Shown: positions 35,426 to 45,977 of the stretch, in pieces
How positions within the stretch are numbered: position 1 is the stretch's first letter
Layout of the letters: each line of letters begins with the position of its first letter
NCBI GenBank assembly: GCA_013400155.1
Contig: VXBM01000767.1
Location: 138,594 to 202,593, forward strand
From: Helopsaltes ochotensis
Taxonomy: Eukaryota; Chordata; Aves; Passeriformes; Locustellidae
Length of the DNA stretch: 64,000 nt
Direction: 5' to 3'
Notes under the pieces: model-generated
Seen by the model: only the letters and a program-made list of their open reading frames with translations
Databases searched by the model: none
What the model was told of the DNA's origin: nothing
Translations under genes and position numbers: made by a program

Positions 35426-38400
35426 CTCCTCTGCATCCCCTCCCTATTTGCTGTGGTCATTCCAAAGTGGGGCAGTCCCTGCAATGTTGCTTTCTCCAGG
35501 CCTCCATCCAGCACGATGGAAACCAGTCAAGTCAGGTCTTTGATTTCAACTGGAAGCAGACCAAGACCTGAATTTGGTGATTAGACCAGAGCTCGGTTTT
35601 TGCAAATCTCTGCCCCAGGGTGAATTTCCCTGCGGGGCAAAGGGTGACAGGGAGGCTCAAGCGTGGCGGTGCAGGTGCCACCCCAGCTCTCCCAGCAGCA
35701 CCTACGGGCTCTATGCAGTGGCATTCCCATATGGCACTGAGCAGTTCCCATCTCTAAGGTGGAGATAAGGCCTTTTCCCCCATCATGGCTCTCTTCTCTG
35801 AGTACCTGCCTATCCCCTTGATAGCCTCAAAGTCCCACTCCTCCAGCAGGGAAGAAGAGGCAGAAGCCAGGGAGGGATTAGGTGACCCCCAAATACGGCC
35901 ATAGATGGAAACAAAGAAAAAGCTGCAAGACGTGCTCTGTGTCTGTACGAGCAGGATGACACAAACTCCTGCCTTGTCATTATGTCACTGACAGGCCTGG
36001 ATCAGGTGGTTTGCTCCTCTGCTTGTGCTGTCTGTGGGTGGTGCTTAGCATCTCCGGTTTTTGCAACAGAGGTTGGCCCTGCCTGCCTTGACCTGAGTGA
36101 TGGTGGCCAGAAGTTTGCTATAAAATGGTGCTGTGAATCCTTCCATTTAAACACTTGCTTTTTTCTAAAGAAGCTCCTATGGAAGAAAGGTCATTTTCAA
36201 ATGAAAATGCAAAGCTGCTTCAGCACTAAATGCATCCACACACTGCACTGAAATGCAAACAAGTCCCAATAAATGAGAGTGAACTGATCAAGAAGGGATG
36301 AAATGTTTGTGAAAAGTTTGACTGACATCTCCATTTAACATTCTACTGATATCTCTATTTATTGAAATGTTTAAAAAGAGAAGAGCAAAATGAAATTAAT
36401 TTTTTGGTTACTCTAACCATCAATTAAAAAAACCTGACCCTTTCAATCCACTGAAAGGAATCTGAAAAATCACGTATTTAAGCAAACAATCTGTTTATAT
36501 CTGTTCACAACTTTTGGACCACCTCAAATGCAACCTTTTCAAGTACAAGTTTGTTTTTCTGCATCTGCTGCACACTGGAGTGTCTAGGTGCTATTGTAAA
36601 GCAGTATGTGCACCAGTTTGTGTGGAAGTGAGGAGTGAAATAGAGAAGACCACCAATTTCTGTCCTGCCAGATCATTATAAGTGAGGACTGTTCCTTTCC
36701 TTTTTATCAAGTGCTCAGAACCTTTTTAAAAATCACTCTGCTTTCTTTTGCCAGAACACAAATGCCAAACCTCAGAATGATTGCTGTACCTGTGAGGCTT
36801 CAGTGCTGTGTGAGCTGAACACTGGCTGAAAAAATTGATTCTCTTTAGAGAAGTAGGGTGGCAGAGAACAAAGATAGGAAAAAATATCCTCTCAGCAGCA
36901 TATATGTCAAACCTACAAGCATCTTTCTGGGATGTTCTGCCTTAACACAGATCCATTCATAGGGTAAGGTACAATTTAAGAAAGTCAAGGACCAGCTAAG
37001 AATACCATGTGCTCACCACAGTAACACAACCAGTAGGATGGAAATCAGGGATCAAATAACAAGTGAGATGATGAATGCAAAGGATTATTTTAAGCCACTT
37101 GTTGGAAGATAAGGAAGGGAGAGAAAGAAAACAGGAAAAAATTTGTCTTTTCCCAGGTGCAGAGCAAATCTGGGATGTACCGAAAGAAAAAAAACTTGCC
37201 GTGCACTGTTGTGATTTCTCTTGGGGACTGGAATAAAAAGGTGCCATCTTCAACATCAAAAATCCAACTTATTTTTCAGATAGATTTAACTGAATGTTTG
37301 TACTGTTGGTGTACTCAGAATATCAAGGAAATTTGAGCAATATCTTCCCCCCAGACAAGAGTTGCACATTGATCACTTTAAAGAGCTTCCTTCATTTTTT
37401 TTCTGCTCAGCAAGACAGGCTCTGTAGTGTGTCGTGCAGCATACATCTCACTCAGGCTTTTTGCAACCTGCAGCTTGTAAGTCATAAGCTCCAGGAGCCT
37501 CCCTGGCAGGTCTGAGGAGCTGTGCCATATCCTTGCCCTGGGAAGCTGGCAGTCACACGGGATCCACTTCTCTGGCTGTTCTAACATACCATCGTTATAT
37601 TTCCTTTCATTTGGCTGGCATCACAGAAAAGGGTCTGGATTCGCTGAGGAGCACATTCCACACTCCTTGCTGGATGTGTCAGGAACCTTTCTTCACTGCG
37701 GGGCCACCCACATCCTGCCAGGACTGTACGTCACTCCCTCACATTCCCTCACGTGGCATTAGCTCATGGGGACTGCACAGAGATGTATTATTCCCCAGAA
37801 AGACCAGTTCTTAGTACAGACTTATTTTTGGAAATTTCCTATTCCTCTCTGCACTTACCAGGAAACAGGTGAGGAGAAGGGCACCCTCTAAAAGACCTGC
37901 CTTTTCCTGAAAGCCTGAAAAACTCTTTGGAGGTGAAAATACAACAGAGAAAGGATGTTTCATCTCCCATCAGCCAAAGCAGGAGGTTTACAGCTCACTA
38001 GTCATCTCCTGAGAGATCAGAAAGCTGTGCATGAATATGTAGGTATGCGCAAGACAAGCAAAGCAGATGTTGTAGAAATCTCTGCTGGGGCATCTTAGAT
38101 CACAGAAGCTAACCTATGGCATCCTTTCCAGCTGCCAATTTAACTGTCCCCTCCTCCCCTTGAAAACACACAACTCTCTTGTGCTGTTAGACTGATTGAG
38201 CCTAAGGAGTGAGTTGTGCTGACGGGTCCCATCACTGTGGCTCTCCTGGAATCGGTGAAATGGGCTCTGCAAGTGCAGCTCTACATCCCCAGCCCACCAC
38301 AGCCAGCACCTGAGCATCCCCACCTCCAGAGCTAAGCACATTGCTTTATCCCTGAGCCTCTCAAATGAACCTGCTGCTACCAAACCAGGTACCTCAACAA

Positions 38401-38915
38401 ATACCACACTGAGTTTTCCAGTTAATTCTACGTACAGAGCGCAGAATCACAAGGGGTCAAAACCTTCTAAATTAATGAGCTACATCTGTAAGACCTTCCC
38501 ACTGCCAGACCCACAGCTCTCTACCCACCACACCAGCAGGATTTCAGGAAAGAGCTAACCCTTTCACAGGCTGTTTTGCTGGTAGAGAAGAGCCATCAAC
38601 TTTCCATGTTGGGTGAGGCAGAACATGGCCTTGAGTCTCACCCCATTTCACATCAGCTCCCTCCCTGGCTTGAGTTCTAAGTGGGCAAGGCCAGGGCAGC
38701 CCAAAAGGGAAATTCACTGCTGGCAGGAAGGAGCTGCTGCCAGAAGATTCCCTCAGCTTCCTATTACCAGGGAAAATGCAGCTGAAGAATGAAAGTATGG
38801 AAATTGCTGGCTACAGAAGAGTCAACTCATATCCCTGTCAACTCCTACAGGTAGCATCCACTTCCCTGTAAAAGCAGACTACATATTGTCAATGCCAGAA
38901 GACACCTCAGTTTGT
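35426..38915. other. Unique noncoding DNA, no gene seen
   Basis: No supportable gene in about 3.5 kb. GC-moderate patches around 35450-35760 and 38120-38400 give short overlapping frames on both strands. The palindrome at 36192-36209 is listed separately. No interspersed repeat is recognised. Confidence 0.5.
36192..36209. repeat. 18-bp palindrome CATTTTCA-AA-TGAAAATG
   Basis: Two perfect 8-base inverted arms around AA. The arms resemble TTTTCA/TGAAAA words common in AT-rich DNA, so chance is a fair explanation. It could bind a dimeric factor. No further structure extends beyond the arms. Confidence 0.4.
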
Positions 38916-38920
38916 AGTTA

Positions 38921-38974
38921 AATAGTTTCTCAGTAAAATAGTTTCTCACTGTGTAGTAAGAGAGTTTCTCACAA
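38921..38974 (+). repeat. Short diverged tandem repeat, AATAGTTTCTCA units
   Basis: AATAGTTTCTCA is repeated exactly at 38921-38932 and 38937-38948, and a third related AGAGTTTCTCA is at 38961-38971. It is a small local slippage repeat in otherwise unique DNA. Confidence 0.7.
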
Positions 38975-40830
38975 TACATCACTCCTTCCTCATTCCTGTT
39001 AATAAAAGCAGAAACACTTACAATCAAACCAAAGCACAAATAACCCATTGAAAGTGAGAGGCAATACTTTTAACATCAGAAAGCACCACTAAGGTTGCAC
39101 TGGGAAGGCAATGAAAATACAACCTGATGAGGTCCTGCTATATTTAACATCTTTTAAAGCTCTGAAACGAGGGGAATGATTCTGTCACTTTGCTCCATAA
39201 CACACACCTACCCACCCACCATGTCTTTGATAGCTCAGTGAAGAGAGTCTCATTCTTCTGTAATAAGGACAATAAAAAATGTGACAGCAGACAGCTGCTT
39301 GTACAAACTGCTGCCCTGACACTGTTCTCTGACTGATGATGCTGGCTAATAGCAGAGGAGCCTAAGAAGGAGAAAATCTGTCAAGATGTAGAAACAACTG
39401 GAAACAAAAATCAAAGAACAGTACAGAGTTCCACATATTTTTAATATTTGTGTAGACATTGTCTCTACTATGGAACACGAATAAACTCATGAGGGAAAGC
39501 AGAGAGAATCAGACCTGGAAAACATTGGCAGTTAACCGCAAATCTCTCCTGCTCAGAAGGGAATGCTCAGTCCCCTCTGGCTCCTCTGAAAGCCTCAGCT
39601 TCCCTTTAGGTATGTGCTGGGTCACTTTTCTGTTTAAGCAGAGTTACTAAGGAGATCATGTTTTGGGTTTTAGCCTAAGCTTAAGAATAAATGGAGAATG
39701 GTGTTATCTAATTTCAGCACACAACACTAAGCAAACATTAAAGTATCTTCTCCTAGCACAGTTTCCTTTGGGGACATTCTTGCAGCAGAGATGGCTGACC
39801 ACAGAGAGCTATGCAAGACATTGTGGGTTTGTTCCTTTCTGCCTGGTTCATGTACAAACTTACAAATCTATGGCTGGTCACAAGCTAAGAGAAGCCATGG
39901 GAGCTCAAGCTGGAAGACCTACATGTCCCCGTGCGGATGTCCCAGAGTTGCTTCCCAAGAGTTGTTAACATCACAAAACTACAACGGTCCCAACTATTAT
40001 AGCAACCAGTGAAAAAGTCAGCACTCCACAACAATGTTTTCTTCTGTGCTGGCTCCTGCTGGAAAGTTGAGGATTCTCAATGTTCCTCTCTGCTGTACCT
40101 GCACAAAGTCCCCTGCTACTGCCCTGTGACACGTGGTGAGCTTCTTCCAGGACGAGACTGTGAGGCTTTCTAGCTCTGTCCTCCTGACTGCCCTCACACC
40201 TTCCCATCAGGCTTCCTAGTGAGGGAAACCATGTGTCTAACTCCCGGTCTGGCTGGCCTGTGTCCCCAGCTCTTCAAAAATACAATCAAATGCATTCCAT
40301 TTCAGGCATAGCACAGGACCTGGGTGAGAATTTTACTGCAATTATTTACCGGACTGTTGCTGGGATTTGACCAGAAGCCTCTCCCCCTCCCATACGTTCC
40401 ATGATCACAAGATGTAAAAACTGCTAGAGATTGAATGTTGTTGAAATGAGAAGGAAGAGCCCCAACAGCTTCCATTGCAGCAGACCATCTCACTGCTCAA
40501 GAAAGTACCCACAGAAATAATTGCTTGGATGATTATGTTTTTCTTTCTAAAAAGAATACAGCAAGAATCACAAGGCTGAGCTTCTCCAAACAAACAAAAC
40601 CACACCAGCATAACTACAAGGACATGTCTGAGTCTGCAGCGTTTCTCTTGTGTCCAGGGTGTCCACTGAAAGTAACAGATTATGTTGGCTTTCTTCTCCA
40701 CCAGGCCTAAGTCAGAAAAGCTAACAATTTGAGGAGCTGGCATTTTGTGACTCATTTAGCCCCACTGAGACAAGCATAAACTGTGCACTAATGCAGATGT
40801 TTGAAGGGGGAAAGAGCTGTATTTTCTCTG
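38975..40830. other. Unique noncoding DNA, no gene seen
   Basis: Short frames near 39663-40012 and 40405-40755 are not protein-like. No repeat is recognised. Confidence 0.5.
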
Positions 40831-40839
40831 GAAGAGAAC

Positions 40840-40950
40840 AAGGAAGCGACAGCCATCGAGATTTAAATGGCAGTGTATGGCATTAGAAGCCGTAATTAAA
40901 ACTCATTACGGGTTTCACAGTAACAAATTATCATTGCATGCTACTTCATC
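40840..40950. promoter_or_regulatory. Small candidate conserved element with CCGTAAT palindrome
   Basis: A compact repeat-free stretch with CpGs (GAAGCGACAGCCATCGAG) and an inverted repeat CCGTAAT (40890-40896) / ATTACGG (40905-40911) around an 8-base spacer that itself carries a TAAA core. It is followed by CAAATTATCATTGCATGC. CpG-containing palindromes are uncommon in this CpG-poor window. It lies about 350 bp left of a CR1 insertion. Regulatory function is inference. Confidence 0.35.
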
Positions 40951-41302
40951 AGAAAAACAGTTACAAATTGACCAGTGACTAAGGTCTGGAAGGAGAAAAG
41001 ACCAGAAGGGGAAAAAAACCCCAACAAATAAACCCCAACAACACAACACAAACAACTCTCTGATCTTAAGTGATTTGAAAATGAAGGAAAAGAAGAATCC
41101 TAGATACCTGACAAGTGCTACCTGGGTATTGCTAATGCACCTAATCCAGTGCAGGCAGCTGCTGGTTGAGGAGGGGGCAAGTTCATTGAACATTCCCTGT
41201 TTGTCTGCTAAGGGAAATTCAGAGTCTGAAGCAGGAAAGCATGGAGACACCTGCCCCTTCTTTTGTGTTCTTCCCCCCTGTTTTACAAAGGGTGGGTCAC
41301 CT

Positions 41303-41663
41303 ATGGTAGAGACCTTACAGCACCTTCCAGTACCTGAGGGGGCTACAAGAGCAATGGAAAGGGACTTTACAAGGACCTGTAGTGACAGGAGAAGAGGCAA
41401 TGGCTTCAAACTGACAGAATATAAATTCAGATGGCATGTTAGAAATTTTTTACTGTGAGGGTGGTGAGACACCGGCACAAGTTGCCCAGAGAAGTTGTGG
41501 ATTCCCTGTCCCTGTGAGTGTTCAAGGCCAGGCTGGATGGGCTTTGAGTAGAGGGAGATGTCCCTGCCCCTGACACAGCAGGGGTGGAAAGAGAGGATCT
41601 TTGAAGTCCCTTCCAACCCAAATCCGATCCAAACCATATGATTCAGTTATTCTTTGATTCTAC
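41303..41663 (+). mobile_element. CR1 LINE 3' end (C-terminal ORF2 remnant, 3' UTR and tail)
   Basis: Plus-strand frame 41303-41458 ends in FTRTCSDRRRGNGFKLTEYK and then a stop. This is the C-terminal end of CR1 ORF2, just before the 3' UTR. It is followed by the typical CR1 tail region: GTGAGGGTGGTGAGACACCG, TTGCCCAGAGAAGTTGTGGA, TTCAAGGCCAGGCTGGATGG, GAAGTCCCTTCCAACCCAAA, and the degenerate terminal repeats ATGATTCAGTTATTCTTTGATTCT. It is 5' truncated near 41303. The copy is of the young avian type but already has stops and indels. Confidence 0.93.
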
Positions 41664-43630
41664 CTCCCTGTGTATCAAAGCTTACTGCATCTGATCCATA
41701 TTAATGGAAAACTTCTCCCCAAAACCTTCTTTCAAGGCACCCATACTTTAAAATCAAACAGGTCTGGGGGACAGCCTTGAGCTCCCTCACTGTTTTTTGT
41801 ACATGCACTCTAGAGTGTCTTTGTGCAAGGACTCTACAGAAAACTCTGTACAGCTCTAACCAGGGCAAAGCACCAAGAGACAGGTCACTGAATGTGGAAG
41901 ATGTAGTTCTGGATATATTGATAGGTGTTTGATAAAGCTCATAATAATGTAATTTAGCTAAGTGCTGTTCTTTCACATTGTGATGTTTCCTGGTCTGGAA
42001 GCAAGTAATTCCAGAGAGAACTCTTATTCCTTTACGTGTGTCCAGCTACTTGACATAAAATATAATGAGAATGATACTAAGAATGATCATCAAGGCTCTG
42101 AGTAATTTAGTAATGAGTCATCCTGGCTCCATATCCTTGTGAGGTTCCTAAAGGTGACCATGAGTTATTTTTACTGTCTGAAAATTACCCTATAGTGAAT
42201 AAGGAGAACACAGGTATGTCCCTGTAATGTTGGAGATGGAGACTGTGAGCCCCTGGATGGCTGACACCAGCCTATCATTCAATACCACATACACTTATCT
42301 GAAAGTTTGCACCTAGAAGTGATGGCAAGTTACTCTCACTGTTGAGGAGTAACCCATGAGTGGGCTCTGCTCAGTCTCTACTACTTCCCCCTGTGGTCAA
42401 GGTAATAAATAATAATTTAAAAAATAGATAAAAGGACTGAGCACATCCAGAGACTGAACGTCCCCTAGACTAGGGCTATTACATCAGGGCTGTGCCTGAA
42501 TAGAGGCTCTCTTCATATATGGGTCTGAAAATCTCTTCCCCGGGGAGCAAAGAACAGTTTCAAAAGGGAAAGACAGAGCACAAGGACAGATACAATTTCT
42601 TGGTAACAGTGGGCATCCAATTTTTTTTTTTTTTCCTGCAGTTATGTACCCTTCTCCTTCACTGATCAATCTGAGTTATGGAGCTGCTAAAAAGTGCTAA
42701 CAAAGTTGCTGCTTCAGAATCTGACAGAAATTCCTCGTGTGCCTTAAGCAACTACTGACACAAAGCAAGATCTGTATATGTAAACAGACAAAAACATGGA
42801 TTAATCTGTTTCAGAATTAGAGATCTGAATAATTATTATATATATCGAAAGATATCCCTTCAGCTTCTTAAGAAACTGGAGCTCTGTCATGACAGATGAG
42901 GTTAGATTGTGTCACCAAATTTAAGATGATTAAAGGTTTGACGTACAAGGAAGAGCTAACTACAGTAGGTTGCATTTGCATTCAGTCCTGGAATTTCTAG
43001 GGAGTATGTTTATTATAGGACATTGAAAATAAGCCGGATGAACTTTACCTTGGAAAAGCCCAATTCTTTGAGTGTACCTCCTACAAGCAAGGCCCAAACA
43101 GCCACCTCAGGTGTAAAATAGCTCTGTAGCAGATATCAGAGAGAAAATCATCCAACCATAGGGCCATGCAATGCATGGCCACATGCAAGAGCACTTCTCT
43201 GAAGACAAGTTCTTCTCTGAAGAACTGTTCCTTTACAGCCACACACATCCTCAGAATGAGAAAAAGAGCACTGTGCTTAGTCCAATCACACACAACCGCC
43301 CTGCTCTGATTTTCCATGCTGAGCACCACACCTGGGACCATACTTTGTAAACCATTGATCTGTAGTCAACTAATCTGTCAGTAAGTCACCACACTACAAA
43401 ACCTTCCTTGGGGAGAGAAAAAGGCAACGAACAAAATTCCGATTGGTCAGGACGCTCAGGAGTGAATCCTCTAATTTTTCATGACTCAATGTACAAAGAT
43501 CTTTCATTGCATCCAGAATGGATGCTCAGAAGACTTCATTGAAGAAAAAAAATCTTACAGCACTCACCACCCTTTCACGCTCACACAACCCCTCCAATCT
43601 GCAGAAAATGGCGAAACATTGTTATGAGTG
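41664..43630. other. Unique noncoding DNA, no gene seen
   Basis: No gene. It contains a T14 run (42621-42634), an AATAATAA stretch near 42405-42430, and the palindrome and direct repeat listed separately at 43162-43223. The minus-strand frame 43081-43341 has no recognisable domain. Confidence 0.5.
43162..43223. repeat. 19-bp palindrome plus adjacent 18-bp-period direct repeat
   Basis: GGCCATGCA (43162-43170) and TGCATGGCC (43172-43180) are perfect inverted arms around a single A. Immediately right, CTTCTCTGAAGA occurs at 43194-43205 and again at 43212-43223 (period 18), and each copy contains the small palindrome TTCTCTGAA/TTCAGAGAA in part. Two such structures within 62 bp are notable but have no known identity. 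Confidence 0.5.
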
Positions 43631-43639
43631 GCTCCTAAT

Positions 43640-44130
43640 TTTTCTTCCATTTTTTCCTACAGCTTAGCCATTGTATTATTTGTGTTTTGCTTAAAAAAGT
43701 CCTTGTGGCACCAAATCTCTTCCACAGAGCCAGCAGTTTCTCTTCTTCGATACAAAATTAAAATCAACAAACGTAATGAGATATAAGTCCAATATGATAG
43801 TTGTGTCATGAGTAGGAAACAAATTGTAATAGAAAGATTATTAAGTATATTAAAAGGCATGAAGAAAAAGCGTAGGATCTTAAAACCAGATGACAGCAGC
43901 TGATTTAATCAGAAATAATTATTAAAACATGATTGCATCATGCTTATAACAACTAAAATATCAATTAAAAAGAACATAATGGGTGTTTTAACAGCAGGAG
44001 TAGCAAAAGATCTATATTGACTGAAAAGTGAGTTACAACATTATCAAAACAGGGAAATGATTAATCAAATTAAAATCATCAACTGTGTAGGAGAACACCT
44101 TTGCACACCACAGCGATGTAATCAATTTCA
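43640..44130. promoter_or_regulatory. AT-rich candidate conserved element
   Basis: The core 43870-44000 is dense in homeodomain/POU/MADS-like words: CTGATTTAATCAG (palindromic), AATAATTATTAAAAC, CATGATTGCATCATG (palindromic, bZIP-like ATTGCATCAT), TCAATTAAAAAG. It continues with AATCAAATTAAAATC and GTAATCAATTTCATT near 44060-44130. There are no repeat signatures. It is one of the more enhancer-like patches in the window by texture alone. Confidence 0.4.
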
Positions 44131-44755
44131 TTTCTCTTATTAATGCATACCATCTTTTATACTTCTTGTATTTAGCAGACATAGATGGATGCAGAATGGT
44201 TCACTCATTTTCTGGGATCTAACCTGCTTCTACAGAGGCAGCAGTGTTGTGCACACAAGTAGTTATGTGTTCATACCACTGATAGTCTTGTCTTTATTTA
44301 TCTTGTCCTCACTGGAAGAAAACAGGGTGTGCAGAGACCAAATGTAGCTTAGCAAAATATAAAGAAGGCTAAATGAGCTGAGCAAAATTTGAGAAAAGCT
44401 GGCAGCTAGAACTGCACGATGTTCTGAGCTCTACTGCTGGATTTTGTACCTGTGGGAGCCTGAAGTACCTGCCCTTGTTAACCTATTTGTGACTACACTA
44501 TGAGCAAAATTCCTCCCATGCCCCCAGAACGGCATTTATTCTGCCATTTGGTGTGAGAATCTCTTCTCTCTCCCATCTCAGGCAGTAAAATGTAGTCTCT
44601 GAATCAGGGGCAAGCCTACAGCAAAGCAACATCTGGAGAAGAAAAAGAAATAAATAAAAATATCATCCCCCCAACCCCCATGCCCTTAAAAGTTGTTTCA
44701 TTCTCAGAAAACCAAGCCTGGCAAAAACTCCTGTCCTCATCCCCTCTGAGTCCCT
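44131..44755. other. Unique noncoding DNA, no gene seen
   Basis: No open frame of note and no recognised repeat. An A-rich stretch AAGAAATAAATAAAAATATC is near 44645. Confidence 0.5.
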
Positions 44756-44759
44756 CCCC

Positions 44760-44965
44760 GTAGCTCCCATCATTCACACCCAATGTATTTATTCATTTTA
44801 TCAGATCAGAGGGCAGCATTTGGATTATTTCAAACAGCCAACATTAATCATCAAGACAGAACCTGTAGTTTTTACATGGTGGGTCTGTGCTGAGCTGCGA
44901 AGCTCTGCCGCAGGCTTCCAGCCTGAGCGAGAGGCTGAGTGAAAGCAAGATCATCAAAGCCCAGG
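44760..44965. promoter_or_regulatory. Candidate conserved noncoding element (weak)
   Basis: Repeat-free stretch with CAATGTATTTATTCATTTTA, TTTGGATTATTTCAAAC and AACATTAATCATCAAG cores, running into a CpG-containing segment (GAGCTGCGAAGCTCTGCCGC, AGCGAGAG). The AT-rich then CpG-bearing order recalls the 6.15-7.0 kb pair at smaller scale. Inference from texture only. Confidence 0.28.
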
Positions 44966-45629
44966 CTAAGTGTCACAGAACCTGCTGCTCAGCCTGGGAC
45001 TCCTATGGCCCTTCCTTTTCATCTTTGTTTAAAACAGAGATGCTAAGACAGAAACATCTCTCTTGAACCATTCAACACATCTTCAATCACACAACGGAAT
45101 GTCAGAAAATACAACATACATGTTGCTGCTATTCAGATGAAACCTTTGCATTATAGTGACTACAGTGGTGGGTGCATCAGGCTATTTTCAGCAGGCACAT
45201 CTTTAAGCGTAAATTTTGTCCTTTGGTAAGGGGTATTCCCTTTGTCAGTTTGAGATGGCTTTTAATTACTGAGTTATTCAGATATAGTGTGATCTCCTAT
45301 AGAAACATTCCTCTCCCTATTGACTGAAAGAGCGCTTTTTTTGGCAGAAGGAAAAAAAAAAAAACCCAATACCTAAACTGAAATCAGGCTCCCAGAAACA
45401 ACTTCCCCTGACATGGAGCAAATTCATTTGCTCTTTGCAATAGTCACATCATTATATCTCCCTGTCTTTCAAGCTGCTCTTCATTTTGAGCAGCCATCAT
45501 TCAGAATCAAGCTTCGGAGCACCAGGTGGTCTGATATAATATTTATGGGTTTCAGCCTTTTTACTAGCTACTCTTCTATACCAAACTATATATAGTAAAT
45601 ACAAGTTTTCTCAGGAAAACAAATTGAAA
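44966..45629. other. Unique noncoding DNA, no gene seen
   Basis: No gene. There is an A-run at 45351-45364. The 60-codon plus-strand frame at 45413-45595 has a hydrophobic start, but nothing recognisable and no upstream context. Confidence 0.5.
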
Positions 45630-45634
45630 CTTTA

Positions 45635-45722
45635 AACAAATGTAGCCTACATTATACAGGGGGTCAGAGAAGGTGTGCATAATAGTCCCTTCTGGCCTGA
45701 AAAATCAGGAAATCTATGAATT
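45635..45722 (+). mobile_element. Old CR1-type LINE 3' terminus
   Basis: The phrase GGGGGTCAGAGAAGGTGTGC, then AATAGTCCCTTCTGGCCTGA, then AAATCTATGAATTTTGAAAT matches the end of old amniote CR1 copies: GGTCAGACTAGATGATC, then GTCCCTTCTGGCCTT, then AATCTATGAATCTATG tails. It reads in the plus direction. Only the terminal 90 bp or so is recognisable, so it is a heavily 5'-truncated old insertion. Confidence 0.75.
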
Positions 45723-45951
45723 TTGAAATAACTGCATGAAATACTACCCTTCAACCCAAAAATTTGCAGTAAACCTTTTCAAATATTAATGAGAAGCTGT
45801 GCAGCTGAAAGAGGACGATGCCCTTGGATCCTTGGCTAAGGGATGTTTGCCAATCTGTCCTGAAAAAAAACCTCTTCTCTTTTCTGACTGAACAGAAGTA
45901 ATAGCCTTACGTGTTGGAGTGGTGAGCAATGAATGTATTAGCTCATTAAAA

Positions 45952-45977
45952 GATCATCATCATCATCGTCATCATCT
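45952..45977 (+). repeat. (ATC)n microsatellite
   Basis: ATC repeated about eight times with one G interruption (ATCATCGTC). Reading through it gives a histidine run in one frame and an aspartate run on the other strand, both artefacts of the repeat. Confidence 0.85.

Noticed and set aside
40915..41637. Longest open frame in the window (240 codons, minus strand)
   Set aside because: Its first half is antisense to the CR1 3' end at 41303-41663 and the rest is low-complexity hydrophobic sequence. There is no domain and no conserved start context, so it is a chance frame.
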